Assembly (NCBI GenBank): GCA_029432795.1
Contig: JARNMJ010000014.1
Span: 23,264 to 87,263 of the forward strand
From: Pontiellaceae bacterium B12219
Lineage (GTDB): Bacteria > Verrucomicrobiota > Kiritimatiellia > Kiritimatiellales > Pontiellaceae
Direction: 5' to 3'
Length of the DNA: 64,000 nucleotides
The first letter of the stretch is position 1. Every line of letters starts with the position of its first letter. A program made the position numbers and the translations under genes. Shown here one piece after another: positions 60,269 through 64,000 of the stretch. The notes beneath the pieces were generated by a model. The model had not been told where the DNA came from. It saw only the letters and a list, made by a program, of their open reading frames with translations, and made no database searches.

Positions 60269-62256
60269 AACGTTTCCTCTCCATACTCTTCCTGATTCTC
60301 ATGGCCCTTCGCTCGCAGGCCTGCGGCCCGTTGCTTCCCCCGACCTATCTTGGAGATTACAACGGCTGCTTTGTTGAAAACATCAATGTGGCGGAAGAGC
60401 TGGAACTGATCGCCCTGGAATATGCGCTAATCGGTTCTGAACACTATTCTCAAGGCTCATGTTCCACTCTCGAAGCGGAACGTCTGGACTTCTCCGAGAA
60501 AGCCGCACATTTTGGGGGCCTCGAATACGTCGGTGATTTTACGGCCTATGCAACCGCAGTCCGCGCCGGCAACACCAATGCCCTTGCGCCGCCGGTTCCC
60601 GAACCGCTGGAAGAATTCGTGCTATACCTCGAAGGCACGCAACAATTTCGCTCCGAACCCGATATGCTGCGGCCTCCCGCCTGGGATAAACTTCTCGCAA
60701 TGGACCTCACGAACCGGCTCTACCGCAGCACCTGGGTGAATTATATGCTCGGGAATCTCGCCTCCGGTCACGGCCGGCCGGAACTGGCCTCTGAATATTA
60801 TGCGGCCTGCCGGGCATCGGCCCGGGAAACGGGTACCGACCAATCCATCGGTCTGGCCCATGCCTCGTTTAAACGGGATTATCTGGCCCAGACCAATTTG
60901 GCACTTCGCATTAAGCGCGGCATTGCCGCCATCGGCTACTACCACAAAACGCGGGATCGAAAGCGCGAAAAATTCTGCATGGACCATCTGCAGCTCGATA
61001 TGCAGCAGGCAGCCCGGGAGTCGCTGGACCAGCCCAGCATGAGCACACTGGAAGCGATGGCTCTTTTCCAGGTAGGACAGGCTGGGTTCAGCGAAAAACT
61101 GGAACAGTACCCTGAACTTAAAATCACACCCCGACTGGCCTGGTTCATGTATAAGAACGGGAAAATCGAAAAAGCCGCCGCCTATCTGGAGCAGTGTCCG
61201 AAAGATGACATTCTTTCAAACTGGCTTCGTTTCCGTCTGGCCCAGCGACAGGGACAAAACGAGACGGCTATCGCTCACCTCAAATGCTGGATGGACTCGT
61301 TGCAGCAGAGCGACCGCATTGTTTTTGAACTGGCATACGATTCGGTCAGTTCCCGCTCCGCACTGAACGGAAGCCTCGGAATGCTCTACGCCTCGCAAGG
61401 CCAGATGATGGATGCAATGCTTTCCTTTATTCAGGCGGGTGCCTATCGCGATGCCGCCCTGATTGCAGAACGTTATCTGGCGACCGAAGAACTGATGCGT
61501 TATGTGAATACCTTTGAAAACCGCGCTTCGTATGCTTCCGCCGAAGCCTTTCAACTTCACTATCAGGCAGAAACCTATATTGGAACAATTGAACTGCGCC
61601 TTTCCTATCTGCTGGCCCGCCGTCTTTTCCGGGAAGGTCGCCCCACCGAAGCCCTGCCCTACTATCCGCCGGAAATCGCCCGCATTTTAACCACCTATCT
61701 TTCAGCCAAAAATGCGTCTGAAAAATTCTGGAGCACACCGAATGTCCGCTCCGCTCACCTGTACCACGCCGCACGTATTATGCGCTGGAAAGGCATGGAG
61801 CTGTCCGGCACCGAATTCTATCCGGACTACACGGTTGAATACGGCGATTTTTCATGGGCCGGCATTCAGAACGAAGACCATATTTCCCCAGCAGATACCA
61901 CTCCGGCATATGCCGACACCGCTCCGGTTCCGAATGTTCGTTTTCATTATCGCCACATCGCGGCAGCGCTTGCCGCTGAAGCCGCCGCTTATTCGTGGAA
62001 CCGCCACCAAAAGGCCCTGCTGCTTTGGAGTGCAGGATCCTGGATTCAGAACCGGCATCCGCAGGAGGCCGATGTGTATTATAAGAAACTGGCTCGCATC
62101 CGGTTTCAACCACTCGCAAAGGCGGCCGATAAAAAACGCTGGTTTCCGGAGGCCTCACCCATGATGGATTATATTTATCGTAGCGAGGACTATATTGAAA
62201 CTGAGCTTATCGTCAAAACGGCCAAAGGTTTTAAACCGGTTGCGTTTCCGAACTAA
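60265..62256 (+). CDS. Secreted TPR-like protein of unknown function
   Basis: 663 aa from ATG 60265 (MKRFLSILFLILMALRSQACGPLLP). The signal peptide ends at QAC-GP, so it may be a lipoprotein, although the lipobox is weak. The rest is helical with TPR-like spacing (AYLEQCPKDDILSNWLRFRLAQRQGQNETAIAHL in outline) and a late YHAARIMRWKGMEL region. The ATGA overlap couples it to the DUF3142-like gene, so the pair probably works together. No enzyme motif was seen. Confidence 0.75.
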   Translation: MKRFLSILFLILMALRSQACGPLLPPTYLGDYNGCFVENINVAEELELIALEYALIGSEHYSQGSCSTLEAERLDFSEKAAHFGGLEYVGDFTAYATAVRAGNTNALAPPVPEPLEEFVLYLEGTQQFRSEPDMLRPPAWDKLLAMDLTNRLYRSTWVNYMLGNLASGHGRPELASEYYAACRASARETGTDQSIGLAHASFKRDYLAQTNLALRIKRGIAAIGYYHKTRDRKREKFCMDHLQLDMQQAARESLDQPSMSTLEAMALFQVGQAGFSEKLEQYPELKITPRLAWFMYKNGKIEKAAAYLEQCPKDDILSNWLRFRLAQRQGQNETAIAHLKCWMDSLQQSDRIVFELAYDSVSSRSALNGSLGMLYASQGQMMDAMLSFIQAGAYRDAALIAERYLATEELMRYVNTFENRASYASAEAFQLHYQAETYIGTIELRLSYLLARRLFREGRPTEALPYYPPEIARILTTYLSAKNASEKFWSTPNVRSAHLYHAARIMRWKGMELSGTEFYPDYTVEYGDFSWAGIQNEDHISPADTTPAYADTAPVPNVRFHYRHIAAALAAEAAAYSWNRHQKALLLWSAGSWIQNRHPQEADVYYKKLARIRFQPLAKAADKKRWFPEASPMMDYIYRSEDYIETELIVKTAKGFKPVAFPN

Positions 62257-62443
62257 TCCAGTTCAGAAAATCGGGGTTTCCATCGGCGATCGGCAGACAG
62301 ACAATGCAGGGTGTTTCGTAGGAATGGATTTCGCGGTTGCGGGCAATCAGCTCATTTTTCCGAACGCTGGACGTTTTCAGAACCAGAGCAACCTTTTTCT
62401 CCTCACAGCATCTCCATACCCACCGCTGAAATACAATAAGACC
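62231..62443 (-). pseudogene. cutA: 3' remnant of cutA (divalent-cation tolerance protein)
   Basis: The minus strand is open for 70 codons and gives CEEKKVALVLKTSS, ELIARNREIHSYETP, CIVCLPIADGNPDFLNWI, a clear CutA C-terminal two-thirds. CutA normally has ~105 residues; the first ~40 are missing, replaced upstream by an in-frame stop (62444-62446) and AT-rich DNA. The break probably marks the left edge of the foreign segment carrying the TIR gene. It overlaps the tail of the upstream TPR gene by 26 bp. Confidence 0.75.
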
Positions 62444-62555
62444 TCATACCACAAGCACATCTTCTTAAGGTTTTATTGCTCTGTCTATATTGGCGTGGTA
62501 CATCTATCAAACAAACCTAGCTTCAATACGCATCTTAATAAGGGGTAAAAATTTT

Positions 62556-63989
62556 ATGGTTCAAATATTTATTAGCTATTGTCATGCTGATGACGCATAC
62601 CGGGCTGAACTTGAAGCACACCTTTCAATGCTTAAGAAGAACAAACATGTCACATCATGGACAGATCGTTGCATTGTAGGAGGAGAAGATTGGTCTAAAG
62701 AAATCAGTACGAAGCTTGAACAAGCTCATATTATTCTCTTGTTGATAAGCGTTGATTTCTTAAAGTCAGATTATTGCTATGAGGTTGAGGCTAAGCGGGC
62801 ATTAGAAAGGCATAAAGCTGGTGATTCTGTAATTATTCCGATTGTATTGAGGCATTGTGACTGGAAGGAATCCCCCTTTGGCAGGATTCAAGGCTACCCC
62901 AAAAATGCACATCCAATCAAGGCATGGAGCGATAAAGATGAAGCTTGGCTGAATGTAATTGATGGGATTAAAGACTCAATCTCAAAATTTCGAGATACTC
63001 TGGTCATTGCTGAGGTAGAAAATGAAGTATTTCCCAATTGTGACAGCCCTCTAAAAGAAGAGTTCAGTGATTGGCTTGATGATACAGAGGTTGAAATAGC
63101 TCATCATAGAGCAGATTCTGTCGGACTTCGTGATATTTTTGTATATCCAGATATCAAAATATTGGGTGGTGATGCCACGAAAGTATCAAAATGTATCGAG
63201 TCATCGGATAATAATTTATTTACGGGTTTTCATCTGATTTTTGGAAGCGAACAAGCTGGGAAGACATCTCTTGCAAAACAACTTTTTTGTGATGTATTGA
63301 AGCAAGGTCTTAATCCCGTTTTATTCAACGGTGAAAGGATTAAAACATCGGAAATTGATAAGCTGCTAAAACCAGTTCTGAATAATCAATACGCAGATTT
63401 AAGCGTAGAGGCATATAAGGCACTTCCAAATAAAGTCCTCATAATTGACGATTATGCATGTACGACAGTAAATTTAAAATACCAGAATATTCTCCTTAAA
63501 CTCCTTAAGGATGAGTTCACCGCGGTAATTGTATTGGCGATAGATGCCTTTCAGTATGTCGCTTCTGATATTGATGAGTTTGATAACTTCCTGACATATG
63601 AATTGCTACCATTTGGTAATGTTAAACGAGAAGAGTTGGTCCATAAATGGGTTGAATTAGGGAATACAGAAGAAATATCGGAACAGGAGCTGTACAAGGG
63701 CATAGACTCGCTTGTCATCCACATAGACTCCTTTGTAAGGAAGAATATCGTTCCGTCAAAGCCAATCTATCTATTGGCTATACTTCAGACATATCAGTCA
63801 TTTATGCCTCATGGACTAGATTTAACGTCTAATGGCCATTGTTATCAGTATTTGATCTACCGTTCTTTGGAACAGGCAAAAATAAACCCATCTGAAATTG
63901 ATACATACCTAGAGCCTGTCCCAAAGTCTCCGATTTTATTTTCACCTCAAAATCAGGCCGGAGCTAAAAGTCGGATTTGTGCCGCTTGA
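62556..63989 (+). CDS. TIR-domain / P-loop NTPase protein, apparently cut at its 3' end
   Basis: 477 codons from ATG 62556 (AGGGG upstream); an earlier in-frame ATG at 62490 lacks a ribosome site. Residues ~1-140 are a TIR domain (MVQIFISYCHADDAYRAEL, HIILLLISVDFLKSDYCYEVE with the catalytic-type Glu near ~78, then a DWKESPF motif). Residues ~220-330 are a STAND/NACHT-like NTPase (FGSEQAGKTSLAKQLF Walker A; KVLIIDDYACT Walker B). TIR-STAND proteins are widespread antiphage NADases that sense infection through their C-terminal part. Here the frame runs into unrelated DNA after EIDTY and stops, so the sensor region is missing. AT-rich, unlike its neighbours. Confidence 0.82.
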   Translation: MVQIFISYCHADDAYRAELEAHLSMLKKNKHVTSWTDRCIVGGEDWSKEISTKLEQAHIILLLISVDFLKSDYCYEVEAKRALERHKAGDSVIIPIVLRHCDWKESPFGRIQGYPKNAHPIKAWSDKDEAWLNVIDGIKDSISKFRDTLVIAEVENEVFPNCDSPLKEEFSDWLDDTEVEIAHHRADSVGLRDIFVYPDIKILGGDATKVSKCIESSDNNLFTGFHLIFGSEQAGKTSLAKQLFCDVLKQGLNPVLFNGERIKTSEIDKLLKPVLNNQYADLSVEAYKALPNKVLIIDDYACTTVNLKYQNILLKLLKDEFTAVIVLAIDAFQYVASDIDEFDNFLTYELLPFGNVKREELVHKWVELGNTEEISEQELYKGIDSLVIHIDSFVRKNIVPSKPIYLLAILQTYQSFMPHGLDLTSNGHCYQYLIYRSLEQAKINPSEIDTYLEPVPKSPILFSPQNQAGAKSRICAA

Positions 63990-64000
63990 CGGCTTGTGCA
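63912..64000. mobile_element. Probable insertion-sequence left end interrupting the TIR gene
   Basis: After EIDTYL the DNA changes to GAGCCTGTCCCAAAGTCTCC..., which looks like an IS terminal inverted repeat of the IS5/IS1182 kind. A CTAG at 63909-63912 could be the target site. The element continues beyond the window, so no transposase is seen. Confidence 0.45.

Overview
The window looks like a piece of a Kiritimatiellota (PVC superphylum, Pontiella-like) marine heterotroph chromosome. The evidence is the Chlamydiae/Verrucomicrobia/Planctomycetes-type 'small basic protein' at 14.2 kb, a GH115-like alpha-glucuronidase and an S1 sulfatase, secreted proteins with the C-terminal FYRV-type ending seen in this group, ectoine synthesis, and an LptF/KdtA/MsbA-type Gram-negative envelope. 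The phylum assignment is an inference from gene content. || Layout. 1-10 kb: end of a large secreted protein, a sensor kinase with discoidin-like modules plus its NarL-type regulator, and two paralogous membrane-anchored TonB-like/VWA/PA14 proteins flanking a GH115 gene. 10-15 kb: housekeeping (Nudix, dGTPase-like, MnmA, small basic protein, pseudouridine synthase) and a small ribbon-helix-helix protein. 15-18.7 kb: SAM-I riboswitch, metY, metX, yaaA. 18.7-24.1 kb: osmoadaptation locus (ectABC plus a sodium:solute symporter, divergent MarR/EctR-like regulator and MscS channel). 24-31 kb: Sel1 protein, nucleoside salvage (PNP, Cdd), SixA, and an ArsR-methyltransferase/ahcY operon that connects with the methionine genes in the SAM cycle. 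31-37.3 kb: KdtA, tRNA-Asn, recR-ybaB-dnaX, the SRP RNA, LptF/G. 37.4-47.3 kb: a surface-glycan island (glycosyltransferases, a CMP-sugar synthetase/RraA fusion, MsbA-like ABC exporter, GT90, GT11-like). 47.4-62.3 kb: mixed, with a frameshifted M42 peptidase, PutP, ClpB, CaCA antiporter, sulfatase, AcuI-like reductase, TruA and two secreted proteins of unknown role. 62.2-64 kb: AT-rich foreign DNA, where a TIR-STAND-type gene sits beside a 5'-truncated cutA and is itself cut by what looks like an insertion-sequence end. || The strongest unexplained signal is a dispersed 15-bp palindrome, TTCCA-R-N3-Y-TGGAA. I counted 21 exact copies by eye, where about 0.06 are expected by chance, and more than 20 further copies with one mismatch. 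It lies in both coding and non-coding DNA and in different reading frames. In its commonest frame it leaves the pentapeptide FQxLE in unrelated proteins. It is absent from the first 10 kb and nearly absent from the glycan island and the foreign right end. Other notable points are slippery A-runs with immediate -1-frame stops in dnaX, an enlarged SRP RNA, a second short palindrome (TAGTA-N5-TACTA) shared by two distant promoters, and a cytidylyltransferase-RraA fusion.
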